A stretch of 64,000 nt of DNA. It comes from Setaria digitata. Taxonomy: Eukaryota > Nematoda > Chromadorea > Rhabditida > Setariidae. Shown in pieces: positions 20,246-32,600 of the stretch. Each line of letters begins with the position of its first letter. Within the stretch, counting starts at the first letter, position 1. Position numbers and translations under genes: made by a program. Location: positions 124,001 to 188,000 of the forward strand of contig RCAB01000044.1 of the NCBI GenBank assembly GCA_003640385.1. The letters run 5' to 3'. The notes under the pieces were generated by a model that had not been told where the DNA came from, did no database searches, and saw only the letters and a program-made list of their open reading frames with translations.

Positions 20246-21665
20246 TGGCGGTTATTCCAGCCGAATATTTTTGAAATCCGGTATTTTCTAGAATATTTTT
20301 GTGTGTGGTTATCATTTAAACCTCCATCATCTCCATATAAGGACAAGTTTTGTTGGTGCCAAATTTCGAAATGGAAAGTGAAGTTTTTCGAAATAATGGA
20401 TACTTATCTGCTATAATTTTTTTTAAATTTGACTGTTTTTGACAATTTCGTAATTTTTTTCACCTTTTGACAGGCTGTCACGATTTTTTGAAAGTATTCT
20501 TGGGCTTTCATAGTATATATAATCATACCTGCTATTGTAGCATATTTGGGTTGTGTAACAGATAACATATGTGTTTCTCAGGTTGTGTTATTCATTCTTT
20601 CACTGTCATATTTCTGTTTTGTATACTTGCAGCATTTCTTATTTGTTATAAATCTTATTCACAGTGAATACTAAAATGACAAATAAAAGCTTTCTTTTAG
20701 TATTTTGAAACATCACGATTTCAATTATTACTCATTCATATGGCATACACTTTAACAAAGTGAGTATAAACGAAAACAACTGGAAAAAAAAATTTTTTTG
20801 CTGATTCTGACTGATACTGAAAGTGAAACTTTGGCGAAGTTAATCTGATAGCAGGAGCGTATTTTGATTCTCATGTTTCCTTTTTTTTTTTTTAATGTTA
20901 TGCAGCACCTCCCACTGTTTGTGACAAATAAAACCTTGGATCTGCTGGCGATTTCTAGTGTAATCAAGCAACTGATTACATCAGTTCATATCAGTGATTT
21001 AAAGTCACCTTCCATTTTTTTTTCCTACAAAGCAAAAGAAAAAAAAAGCGAGATAGGAGGTTCGGAAATATTTACTACCGTTGCGAAGACATATTTTGTT
21101 AAATAGATGCATTCATTATGATTTTATGATCAGAAATACTTACTACAAAGGCAAAATGTAGTAATACTTTTGCTCTTGCCCTTGTATATTTTCATCAAAG
21201 AAGTTGTTTGCTCTTTAAACATGAATAAATGGAAGTTTACCTACTTAACATATCACGATCATGTCGCGTTAACAATAAGATCAGCATTTTTACTAGTTAT
21301 GTTTCAGGTTATAGCCACTTCTACTAATCAGTGAGTTATAAGGTAAGAATAAGGCTGGATATTTGAGATGTTAACTAAAGTAACAACAAAAACAGGTCTA
21401 GCTATATTCTTTAAGATTTTACTTATATTTTTTTGTCTGCTACGAAATAAGTAAGTTTTTTTTTTTACTATTATGATCATGATTTTTGTAAGCTTCAGAA
21501 AAATGAGCTATATTTAATGCTCCTATTTCAATTCTTTGATTCAATTTTACAATTATGCCTATCATTTATAAAATCTTTTAAAATTTAAGTGAAGACATCG
21601 GTTTCGATAAACAAATCATATACTGACACTTTATTGTATTTAGTAAATTAATTATTAATTTCCGG
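20246..21665. other. Intergenic, no supported gene
   Basis: 3' flank of the AN1 gene, with a plausible polyadenylation signal AATAAA near 20684, followed by AT-rich sequence. The open frames here run through poly-T and are not supported by splice sites. A missing 5' exon of the small membrane protein at 21666 could lie here. Confidence 0.5.
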
Positions 21666-22402
21666 ATGCAATGGCTTCGATTTTATTATCGCACAACAGC
21701 ACCAATACTGATTAAAACATTGTTTGTTAGAGGTGTTGCATCGATGATATGTCCTGCTGGTTTCATTAGTAATGAATTCAATAACTTATTTTATGAACTA
21801 GGCTACAGTTCCCTGACTCAAATGTAAGTGTATAATTCACTTGTTATACTATATTTTATAATATGCTCGCATTATTCGACAAAATAATATTTAAATTATA
21901 ACTAAACATTTTTTTTCTTTTTTAAAGTACTGGCTTATTTATACCTATGTACAAAATGTTCATCCAAAATTTTCGAAGTACCAAAATGATTGTATATATC
22001 TGAAATTCATAAATATATATGAATTTCTAATATATATTATATATAAATGTTGAGTATTCAATTTCAGATGTCCACCTGACAATTTTCTTTTTTCTTACGT
22101 TTGTTGCAATGAGAGATATTTTGAATGTTGCATCAGATTTGAAGTATGGTTTGTGTAAGTTTTTGACATCATGTTTGTATTTAAATCTTAATTTCATATG
22201 ACTTCAAAGGATAGTTGATATTTCATTTTTTAGACAAAAAGAAAGAAAAAATTTGACAAGTTAAAATTTGTCACAAAATTTTAAATTTAATTTTTATTTT
22301 TTCAGAATACTGGTCGTGGCACTATTAATTTCGTTTTCCCTTTGCTGCTTCTGCCTTCTGCTTGCAGGCATTTTGTTCGTAAAACGAAATGCGGAAAATT
22401 GA
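21666..22402 (+). CDS. Small cysteine-rich single-pass membrane protein, unknown function, 3 exons
   Basis: I do not recognise the family. Exons 21666-21823, 22068-22154 and 22306-22402 join in phase (GT...AG, gtaagt donors, TTTCAG acceptors) to give about 113 residues. After an N-terminal stretch there is a short ectodomain with CPAGF, CPPDNFLFSYVCC and FECC. A long hydrophobic helix (VILVVALLISFSLCCFCLLL) follows, and then a very short basic tail KRNAEN and TGA. The paired CC motifs just outside a membrane span suggest a disulphide-bonded ectodomain, loosely like shisa/CX-type nematode proteins, but that is only resemblance. The chosen ATG gives no clear signal peptide. The frame stays open upstream to 21644, and an alternative acceptor (tttgttag) at 21731 would place the true 5' exon elsewhere. 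The 3' end is much firmer than the start. Confidence 0.6.
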
Positions 22403-22675
22403 TAAATAATGAGCTGAAAGTAGAAACGGAACAAATTTATGATTTGTCTTAATTAACGATTTATTGATAGTTTCGTTAATTATCAATTTATAAGGCAAAT
22501 AATCATTGCTGGATAAATTAACTGAATAAAAGATTTATCTGTTTTTAATTATGAATAAAGTATTGATTGAGATTAAAGTTAAAATTAGAGCGAAATATTA
22601 ATCATTCATAAGGGATTATTTTTAATAAATTTTGTTTTGTGGAAATTTCATACTTCCAATTTTATCGAATTTTTT

Positions 22676-22772
22676 CTTTTTTTTTTTTTTTTTTTTTTTT
22701 TTCAGCTCTTACGGTTATCACTGAAAACCATTCATTTTTACCAAATTTAATCAGTTGCCTATGTGCCTGCAC
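22676..22772 (+). other. Poly-T tract with acceptor and short exon-like frame
   Basis: A run of about 28 T residues ends in cag and is followed by an open frame reading LTVITENHSFLPNLISCLCACTM up to a possible gtttttatt donor. It could be an alternative or terminal exon, but no partner exon was found. The intergenic sequence on either side shows nothing else. Confidence 0.2.
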
Positions 22773-24008
22773 TATGGTTTTTATTAATTTCTCAAAATTC
22801 CTTTTCTTTTCATCTCATGTTCGATCATTTTCAAACAAATCATTTTTTAAAAAGGAAAATATCGCTTATTTAAAAATAACATGTGAAATTCTTTTCAAAA
22901 TTACTAATTAATCATTTCACACTGACTTACATCATTGGTACTTCTTACTTTATTTTGCAGTTCAAATAAAAATAAGAGTATTAGAATTGCTCTGTTAATT
23001 TCCAGATTCTTTGAGTGCACATACATACATACAGATAACATACATGTATTTTGCACTAGCTCTGTTTTTTTTTTATTCAGTTTTTTAGTCAAATTTTTTT
23101 CCAAATTTTTTAAAATTTCTGGAATTACTTCAACAATTTATTACTAAGATAAGATAAAACTTACTGCAAAATATGTTATTAAAATAAGATAAAAATTATT
23201 GCAAAATATTCAAACAAGCTAAGAAGTTCCCGTCATTAGCCAGTTTTGCTTTCTTCCTGAAGTATACATAAATCATTACAGTCTAATCAATCATGAATAC
23301 TCACTTCTGCACTAGTCTAACCAATTCAGCAATTCATACATAAATCAGTTCAGTCCAAGTAATCGTCTTCGAGTTTCAGGACGAAACACATTTTCATTAG
23401 AGACACTGTATCAGTCCTGATATCAACATCTTCTGATCAGATATCACTCATTCTCTTTTTGATAACAGCAACTCTTTCTACAACTTTTTGTTTTATCATT
23501 AAGTCATAACTTACGATATTATCAACGGACTAATAGTTTCTAAATAAGAATTTGATGATTTTTTTTCCAAATATTTTTAAAAATTGCATTCTTCAGCTCT
23601 CTCAGCTCAATTTTCATTTCAGCACTTCCACCCTCACCTCCTACATCTCATCCTCAGCCTATCTGTAGCTCTCATCTACTAGTCTATTCCTTTTTCACTT
23701 GCTACTTCAAATAATTCAGAAACACATCTGTTCTAGTGTACTTTTTTCGTCTGAAGTCAAACGACTTGTTGGCGCTTCTCCGAACTAACCCTCTCCTTAA
23801 TTACTTTGATTTAATTTCACTCTTTAGCTATCAAAAAAAAAAAAATTTATATTTGAATGAGGAATTTTTTGAACACAATCCCTCAATTGATTTCACTTTA
23901 CAGTTGCTTTTTAATTGTTGCGTATTTTGATAATTTGCCTAATTGTTTATGCTAATTGTCAACAAAAACATCCAAATTAAAAAAAATCCCAATAATCAGA
24001 GAACATTA

Positions 24009-24847
24009 ATGGCAAAGCGAATTTCTCCTAGTTCATTTACTTCATCTAATTCATCTGGATCCGAAATTGACTATATGCAAAATATTAAATCAATGTTAGA
24101 AAAGTTATCTTCTCAGGTCAGTTGATTTACTATTTCACAATTACTTATTAATTGGCAGATAATGCATAATGATCAAGCTACGTAAAATGACTAAGTTGAT
24201 TAAATTGAATTTCTATTAGCTTTTATTTTGAGATCGTTAATTTCTATTAAAAATTAAACTTGAAAATCTTTCCCTTTATGACTTTCGTATTGTTTCAATG
24301 CTGCTGTTTATGATAGAATCATTTAAGAATTTTAAAATCATACTTATGCACTACAATTTTAGTAAGCTAAACGTATAATCAATCTATTGGCAAAAAAAAA
24401 AAGAAAAAAAGAACTTAATATTTACGTTCTTTTAGTACTTCTTTTTATCGCTGTAGAACATATCTGATTTATTTTGCATCAATTTTGTCATTTTGCTTTA
24501 TCAATTAATTTAAAATATATTATTCTTACTCTTGTCTTGTTTAATTTTAGATATCACAAGATGGTAATTCACAATTGCAACGTTTAATTAACAATATCGA
24601 TAATCCGGAAAAGACAAAACCGATGAAGGCTGTTTCTTTGGGTGAATTGAACACCGTGGATTTGTATTTTATCATTGTTGCAATTCTGGAAAGGCGAATT
24701 GTAACATGTGAAGAACAGAATGATGCATTAAAGAAAGCATTGAAGAAAGCACTTCGAAGAATTACTGAACTGGAAGATTTAGTTGGAAATACCACCGATG
24801 CATCAAGTGAAAATTCAAAAGTAGCGAATCAAGCCAAATTTAGTTAA
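24009..24847 (+). CDS. Small helical/coiled-coil protein of unknown function, 2 exons, 134 residues
   Basis: Exon 24009-24116 ends at a gtcagt donor. Exon 24551-24847 starts after TTTTAG and ends in TAA; both are phase 0. The N-terminus is Ser-rich (SPSSFTSSNSSGSE). It is followed by an amphipathic helix with IKSMLEKLSSQ, a central conserved-looking block (VSLGELNTVDLYFIIVAILE) and a charged heptad region (EEQNDALKKALKKALRRITE) typical of a coiled coil. There is no signal peptide or membrane span. Codon use is less AT-extreme than the flanks, which supports real coding. I do not recognise a domain; a small coiled-coil subunit of a larger complex is a guess. The ATG is preceded by a weak atcag acceptor at about 23999. 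Confidence 0.75.
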
Positions 24848-25371
24848 ATTTTTATCACCCAACAAAGATTCACCATCCACAATGAAAACAGGACTTCTTA
24901 TCAATAAATTTAAGTGATAAAAAGTTGTTAAATCTTGTTAATTTCGGTAGCTATACATTATTGTCCCATTGTTCTTCTTCTCCCCTCTCTCTATCATATT
25001 CATTCTTTTATTATCCACAATTTTTTTTCTAAAATTGTTTTTAAATGTGGGTTGAAACTAAGTTAGAGGAGACAAGAAATAAATCATTAAAATCGAATCT
25101 CACCCTCATTTTATCTCTTCACTCAATCGCAAGTTTTTTTTTTTTTTTTAGAAATGTTTGAGTTTCATCGTTTACACCGACTATTCTTAAAATCCCTATC
25201 TATATGTTATCGCAGAAAGACAATGATTTGTTGAAATTTTTTTCATTCATCAAAATGCTCTCTCAAATTTTCTTTAGTTTTATTCCGAATATTAGCATTG
25301 TCAGCAGTAATTAATTAGGCGTTGCGAAACATCACACTTATTATCTAGGCCTGGCATGTTAACTATCAAAG

Positions 25372-25399
25372 TGTATATATATATATATATATATATATA
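25372..25399. repeat. (TA)n microsatellite
   Basis: Uninterrupted TA dinucleotide run in the intergenic stretch downstream of the coiled-coil gene. Confidence 0.95.
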
Positions 25400-26181
25400 G
25401 TTTGTTCACTTTCGTTTATTTATCAACTGGACTGCTGTGAAAAACATCTTGCTAATCTTTTTAGATTATCAATTATTTGCTATTATTAGTGTAATTTGCT
25501 TGTATCGGTTGATAATTAGCGAGAAATAAACTTTACCACACTTTGATATTGCTTTTTAAATTTATGTTCACGGATCTTCTTATTGCTTAGTCGATCAAGA
25601 CTTTAACAGTAGCGAAAAATGAAACTAATGATTGCATGAAATTCAAAACCTGTCTTTTTTCTAAATGCAAATCCTGTTCAAACATACATATTCGAAATAT
25701 ACTATTGTCATTATTAATTTTCTTAAAACATAGTAAAAAACTATGGCAGAAAAGTATGTATCAATTAGAATGTTAATTTTTATTTGTTAAGCTTCCTCCT
25801 AAGCAATTAGCAAATTTAAGTGTTATTTGTTTCAATTTGAGTTATTACCAAGATTAATAATGATATAAAAAATAACAGAGATTTTTAGCATTGATAAATA
25901 AATATAGCTGTGGGAAATTTTGTTTTGATTATATCACAATGAATTTTTTAACATTAATGCTGCTGCGGTAAGTTTCTGAAATTAATGGTGTTATTGTGAA
26001 TTTTTTCCTTTGATTAATGCTATCACAATAAACTTCATTAATCACGTTGTGATAAATTAATGAAACCGTACTAAATAATAGTAATACTAGAATAAACCCC
26101 TGACACTGATAGTACTACGGTAAATTGCTGAAATTTTGTTGTAATGCAACACGGGTCATCATCTTTCAATCCATTCTTGTC

Positions 26182-26370
26182 TTAAACAGGAACTGAAGAT
26201 GAAAAAAGTATTTCTTCGAGCACAAAACATTCATTATCACTATTGAAGTAAGCCTTATCTCTCTCTCTCTCTCTTTCTCGGAAACTTTTTAATTGTTGCA
26301 GATAATTGGGGTTTTTTTGCAGAGAGATTTTGATGAACTCGATGATTTCATTTAAGTTTTCTGGATTCAT
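26182..26370 (-). CDS. Possible small ORF, 62 residues, unsupported by homology
   Basis: The frame from ATG at 26370 reads MNPENLNEIIEFIKISLQK and onward to FVLEEILFSSSVPV and TAA. It crosses a GA microsatellite that encodes RERERERD. The frame stays open upstream to 26553 (123 codons in all), which is long for DNA this AT-rich, and the first half uses non-AT-biased codons. Against it: no clear splice acceptor or leader, and part of the length comes from the repeat. I do not recognise it. Confidence 0.3.
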   Translation of the reverse strand: MNPENLNEIIEFIKISLQKNPNYLQQLKSFRERERERDKAYFNSDNECFVLEEILFSSSVPV

Positions 26371-27138
26371 CCTTGTCGGATGATGCCTACTTGAACCAAC
26401 TTTTTTTCCTTCTTTTTTTTGCAAATATATTAGCGATATTGAGAGAAGGGATGAGAAACAGGTGCTTCGACAGGTGTCTTTTATTTTGACACTCTTAAAA
26501 ATTACTCGCATTCTTTCAATCAAAAATTTTACAACAGCAAAACATCTTTTCAAAGATCATGAAGAGGGAATAGTAAAGATTCATTGTCCGACAATTTTGA
26601 TAGCAATTAGTTGATCATTGCTTAACAATCAAGCAGTTAACCAAGCGATCGATCATTTCTGAATGCTAGCTATCATTCATAACTGGTTCCGAAAAGCAGG
26701 ACAGAGGGACATTTCTTGCTATTTGAAAATTTAAAAAGTTTTTTTTTTCGGATGCAAAAAAGTGAACTGCAGCAGCATCATCAGACATTCTAGGGATAAC
26801 TGTTGCAATCATACTAATCTTACTTCAAAATAACTAAATACTTTAAAAAAGCTCATAGTGAATCCAGTGAATGATATTAGACATCGGTGGATTATTGTTA
26901 GTTAAATTTAAAAAGTCATAAAATTAATTTGTGCAAATTTTCCATTTTTTCAAATGCATGACTGCACCTCAGACAAATTTCCCGTGAAGAAGTCTGAGGG
27001 AAAAGACTTTAATATAATCACAATCTATTCTCTTATTACATTTCCATAATGCTTCTTTGTTCAGTCATGTCGGGTACTTTACTATCCAGCATTTTCTCCT
27101 GACTGATAAAATGTTCTCTTTTCAAAAAATGGACTTAA

Positions 27139-27175
27139 CACTAATATTATCACTTTCAAAGTGATAATATTAGTG
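27139..27175. repeat. Perfect 37-nt palindrome (18-bp arms, 1-nt loop)
   Basis: The left arm cactaatattatcacttt (27139-27156) is followed by a single c and then its exact reverse complement (27158-27175). Confidence 0.97.
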
Positions 27176-29666
27176 GTAAATAAATTCAAAAGGTAAAAAG
27201 GAAATACAGCAAAACTGAATCACTGGTATGGCGATTTAGTGAGAGAAAAAATTCTCAGAGGTGAAAAAAAAAATGGGTGAAGAGAGCTGATTAGACTAGC
27301 TATTTTGTATGAAATATTAAACTACTAGTAAGTCATATTACTACTGTATTAAACCTGTGAGAAAAGAAGAAATTCTGCGAAGCATTGGAAGCTTCTATCT
27401 CCATTGCTTTTTTTTTTTAGTTTGAAATATAATTTAACATTTGCACTTCCATTTTATGTCGAGTCACAATGCTATAACACTATTGACAATATGATTTTTC
27501 AGAAAAATATAAACAGTAATAACGAAAAACAAACACAAACAATAAATGAGAAGGAAAACAAAATACAAATAAATTGGTTCATTTTGCCGCTTTGACGGCA
27601 TTTTAAATTAAATCAGTTCTAATGAAAAGGAAAAAAAAAAAAAGAGGAACTAGAGGAGGAAAGGAAAGATTTTAAGCGAAGAGAAAGAGAATGCAATCCA
27701 GTAAGAATAAATCCCAGATGAAGGAAGGGGAAGGATTAGTGCGATAATTAATATGCTTGATAATGTGAATTCAGAGATAATTTAATACCGGAAAAGAAAA
27801 AAAAATGAAATATTCGAAAATACTCATTTCCGATTTTTCACTCCCATAATTCAAGCGTTACAAACAACAAGAAGAGCCTAAAAACTGTGCGAGACAAATA
27901 ATACAATTAAACAAACAATATAAATTTAAGAGATGAGAAAAAGAAACTAGAAAAAGATGATTATATCAATAAAATAAAGAAGAAACATTTCTTGTTGGTT
28001 AAGATTTCACCTAGTAAATTATACCTTCCAGCAAGCTTCTATAACCCACAAAAAGTTACAAAGGAAAATTAATTTCATGTGGAAAATATATAAGCTATCT
28101 CAGTGTTCCAGAACTAAAACACAATCTACTCAATTTTATCCTTTTAATTAATACTTTAAAATTTTCATTTTTCCTTTTGATGATATCAAAGTAGTTATAA
28201 AAATCAAATTCTGTTTTTTTTTTTTATTTGAAAGAAAGGAAGGTAATTTTTCTCTTTTTTTTTGGAAAGAAAATGGAAGAAATTTGCTGAAAAAATTTGA
28301 AAAGGATCATTAAAAAAAAAAAAAAAAAAGAAGGAAAGAGACGGAAACTTACATTTACAGGGAAAAAAAGCTGTAAACAAACAATAGTAAACAACTGATT
28401 ATAAAAAGGTTATCAGCAAAAAATAATATTTACATCAAAGAATCAAATTATTTTTTTGAAAACATAAACAAAATTTTATTCCAACCGCTGTAATGAAAGC
28501 TTTTTTTTTTTTATGATGCTCATAGGCATAACTAAAGAATTCAACGTATTTTACATTCAGTCCTAAAAATACGATCGACCCAATACGATCAAAAATTGAT
28601 AAGAATGGAGTCTAAATAATATTTCTCTAATAAAAAGCTGCTGACTGATATTAATGAAGCTAACTGTAAGGAAATTAAAGTGATCTAAAACATGACATTT
28701 TAAAACACATCTGTGTTAACATTTGAAAAAGAAATTGCGATTTCATTCTTTTCAAAAGCTATAATCAATCGTTTCTCCCTAACAGAGTCTAAACCATTCA
28801 AGCAAAACTTTCGAAATTATTTTGATAAGGCGAATCTGGAATGAGTGATAGTTTCTTCTGTGGGAAAGTTGCGTATCAAGATGCGAAGTTCAGTTTTAAA
28901 AAGAGTATAGGAAATCAAAGATATGCGAATAGAATATTCTGAAGCATAGTTCTCCTGTTTTCAGTGTACTTAACAAGCAAAAATTAGCCTATCAAAATTA
29001 GTATTCAAAATGTCAGAAATCATTCTACTCTCATCCCCTGAAATATAATTTTAACCATGTATGATATTAGTGAGTAAGACTTTGTATGTTACTGAACTTA
29101 TGCAAGGATGATAGCAATGTTATCAGGTCGAAGTTTCTGCAAATCCTAAGAATAAAATACACTGGTCCTAATTATATCTAATTAACACACATAAAATAAT
29201 ATTTTAGAGAGGCAAAGAAGAAAGGAAGGAAAGAAGAAAGAGAGAAAGAAAGAGGAAGAAAAGCGGAAAAAAAAATCATAAAAATATGGTATGATTATAA
29301 ATAAAATCAAAAAAAATGGTATGAAATGAAACAGTCAAAAATAAAAATATACTAATAAGAAATGGACAAAAAATAATGAAACTTTGATGCGAAAATTATT
29401 AGTTTTAAAAATAAAATAAAGCAAATTTTGAACATACGAGTAAATCAATAATATATTACACAATAACCAGTGGTTATTGGTTATTGCTATCAATTAACAA
29501 ATATTTCGATGATATAATTAAAATAAAGCAAAATATAGGAAATGATATAGGAAATCAATGAAATATTACACTCACTTTTACGACATTTCTTTCATTTCTG
29601 TCAAAATAATGAATTTCTGTGTTACTGAAATAGCCCTACAATGATAATGCAAATCGATGATGATAA

Positions 29667-32600
29667 TCATAAAATCGTACAACAACGACATATGGCTCGA
29701 CGGTTTGGTTGAGTCGACGTAGGTGGAGTGGCAGGTGCAAAATACGCGTGAACTTCCACTTCCGGTTTGAAATTCTGCAAGAAAATCATCGTAATTAACT
29801 GTAATAAATTATAGAAAGCATAACATAAATGCTACAAAGATAACAGGTAAACGAGAATTTGGCGGTAATATAAACAATTTTAAATTAGTACAAAGTGGAA
29901 GATATATTATTCCTAGTACAGAGAGGGACAGAAATTTCATGTAAAACTAATAAATTCAATTTTAACAAAGTTAAATAAGAAAAAACAAATAATTAATTAA
30001 AAACAGAGAAAATGGGAGAGATTGAAAACTTTTCGATAATAAACTACGGTTTTTAACTTTAGAATATTAAAATCCAAGGTCAATCAATGTGTTTTCGGTC
30101 TTAAAAAAAAAAACTTTACTCCAGAATTAATAGATTTTGTTTACCAAGGTATTACTCCAGTTCAAGAATCAATTTTTTTTGAAACAAAAAGTTCGAAAAA
30201 AAACATATATAGAGGTTATTGAAAGATCAATGTGAACTGGTTTTTTTTTTTTGTAAGATATTAAATAGCTTCTCTTCGATCTCAAAAAATACCTTGAAAC
30301 GTTTTATGGCATCTTTGGTAATATTCTGACAATCATACAGGTCAACTCGTTGCAAGGTACGCACTTGTCGCATATAATCTAGACTAATATCTGTGATTTG
30401 AGGACAGTTATCCAATTCCAATACCTGGATTCGATCTTTCAAGTGATAATTCAGACAAAGCTGTCGTAAACCCGCATCAGTGATAAGTTCGCAATGTGAA
30501 AGACTCTTAAAAAAAACAAAGAAACGAACAAATTACAAAATTCAAAAAAAATTAAAAGATACCAAAAAGATGGACATTGTATAAATACCACTCAAAATGT
30601 AATCAGTCTATGGTTATCCGGCTATCACTATCAGTGATACTTATCAATCTTATTGAGATTTAGCAAATACAAGCTTTTCCTTCCTTATCAATACCGACCA
30701 ATCAAAAACATTTAATCCATATCAAGTACAATACCTTCAGAATTAAAGACTTTAACACCAAAAAAAGTTTTAGGATTTTTCAACCCCCACAAGTGAAAAT
30801 TCAAAAGGATACATTATAAGAAATGACAAAGCTAAAAAACCTTCTGCAAAATTAAATTAATACCAAATTAAGAAGACATGGGCATCCCTTACTGAAATTG
30901 TCCAACGTGATATCAGTTAATAAAGAGCAATCTTCCAAATCCATCCTTTCCAATTCATGACAATTTTTGGCTAAAACGCCGAAGCCATGATCTGTTAACA
31001 GAGAACAACCGGATAATTCCAGATCTCTGCAAAACATTGTGTCCAAAATAATGACGAGGAAAAAAGATTAAAAATTTGTCCCAGAATGATAAATTCTTGC
31101 TTTTTGGTTTAGAGGAAAAAGATAATAATACAATTAATAAGAGGAATTAATCACAGAGAAAGGACTGTCAAAATTTGCAGTTCAGTGAATATAAATCTCC
31201 TAGAATAATTAATAATAATAATAATAATAAATAATAATTAATAATAATGATAATAATAATAATTAATAGTAATAATTAATAATAATAATTTACTGGAAGA
31301 AACTTTGTCTGGTCTATCGATCAGAGAAAATGAGAACACTGAAATTTAAAATTCATAATTTTAAAATCATCTCTAAATGATCAGATATGAGAATATGCTA
31401 ATAATAATTTTTTTTTTTCAAACGAAATGAATTAAATATTTCATGACTTTGCTAAAAGTTAAAGATAATGTAAAGTAACTTACTTTAACCTGTGACATCC
31501 ATTGGCAAGAGATATGAGGGCTCTATCAGTAACTTGGGTACACGATGATAAGCATAAGTATTCCAACTTTGAGCAACCAGCTGCGAGATCAGCCACAGTA
31601 TCATCAGTGATAAAACAGCCAAGTAAATTGACCGTTTGTAATTCACCGCAGAAATAGCGCATTTCCGCAAATACATTTTCTGTCAACTGAAAATTCAAAA
31701 TTTTACAAATTTTAATCTAAAAAATATAAAAGAAAAAGATGGGATACAGAGCTTCTTATTTTTGCCGTAATTTTCTCAAACATGCAAAAAATTTCATTTC
31801 TTCATTAAACTCAAAATTAAACTGCGGGCACTGATCAATCTTTAGTGTAATTCATCACAAAACAGCGTTCCCACAAATTTATTAGCAAATACTTCCTCGA
31901 AAATTTTTTTTTGTTTTTGCTATTTATAAACGATCGTTCTAATCACTCTTGTTATTCTTCTCTAGAGAAAATCAATCTTAACAGTAATACTGGCACAACA
32001 AATTAGGCATTATCTATCAATCAGTGATTCTACTTTATTCTTTGCAGCTCAATTTTTCGATTTGTTTCTCGTTTACACGAACTTCTCATCGTCAGTTTAA
32101 TTGCTTTTTGACAAATAATTAAATAATTAAAAAAGAAATGAATTGATTATCCATACCGAAAGAGCTTGGACAAGAATTTTCCAAAAAGAGCTCTCAAAAA
32201 TAAAAAACTATTTCCTTCCTTTTTCACGAAAATACGGCGCTAAAGGCACTAAATTACTTACTCCTTCACATCCACGACAAATAAGTGTGTTCAATTTTGG
32301 GCAGTTCTGCAACACTGCTTGAACTCCTCGATTCTGTACATTTTCACACCAACTGATATTCATATATTCCAAATTTTTACAACCTTCGCTATAAAACTGT
32401 GATAGTAATGCCAAAAAAATTGCAAATAACACAAATAGTACAACAAGTTCTTCTCATATTATTTAAATTGCCAAAGTAGTTTCTCTGAAAATTTAAACTT
32501 AAAATTTTACTAATATGAGGGAATTTCTTCGAAATGAAAAATTTCCTTCACTGCTATCGCTTAGCTGAAAGTGTGTATATAATATGTGCATAACCGTTTA

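Larger units (their letters stand above)
24848..29666. other. Intergenic stretch between coiled-coil gene and F-box gene
   Basis: AT-rich sequence with poly-A/T runs, purine-rich blocks (27630-27700, 29205-29270), a (TA)n run, a small minus-strand ORF at 26182-26370 and a perfect palindrome at 27139-27175. No other coding sequence could be supported on either strand. The two flanking genes are convergent, so it should hold both 3' UTRs. Confidence 0.6.

Noticed and set aside
24547..24795. 82-codon minus-strand frame
   Set aside because: Antisense shadow of exon 2 of the coiled-coil gene; the plus strand has splice sites, start and stop.
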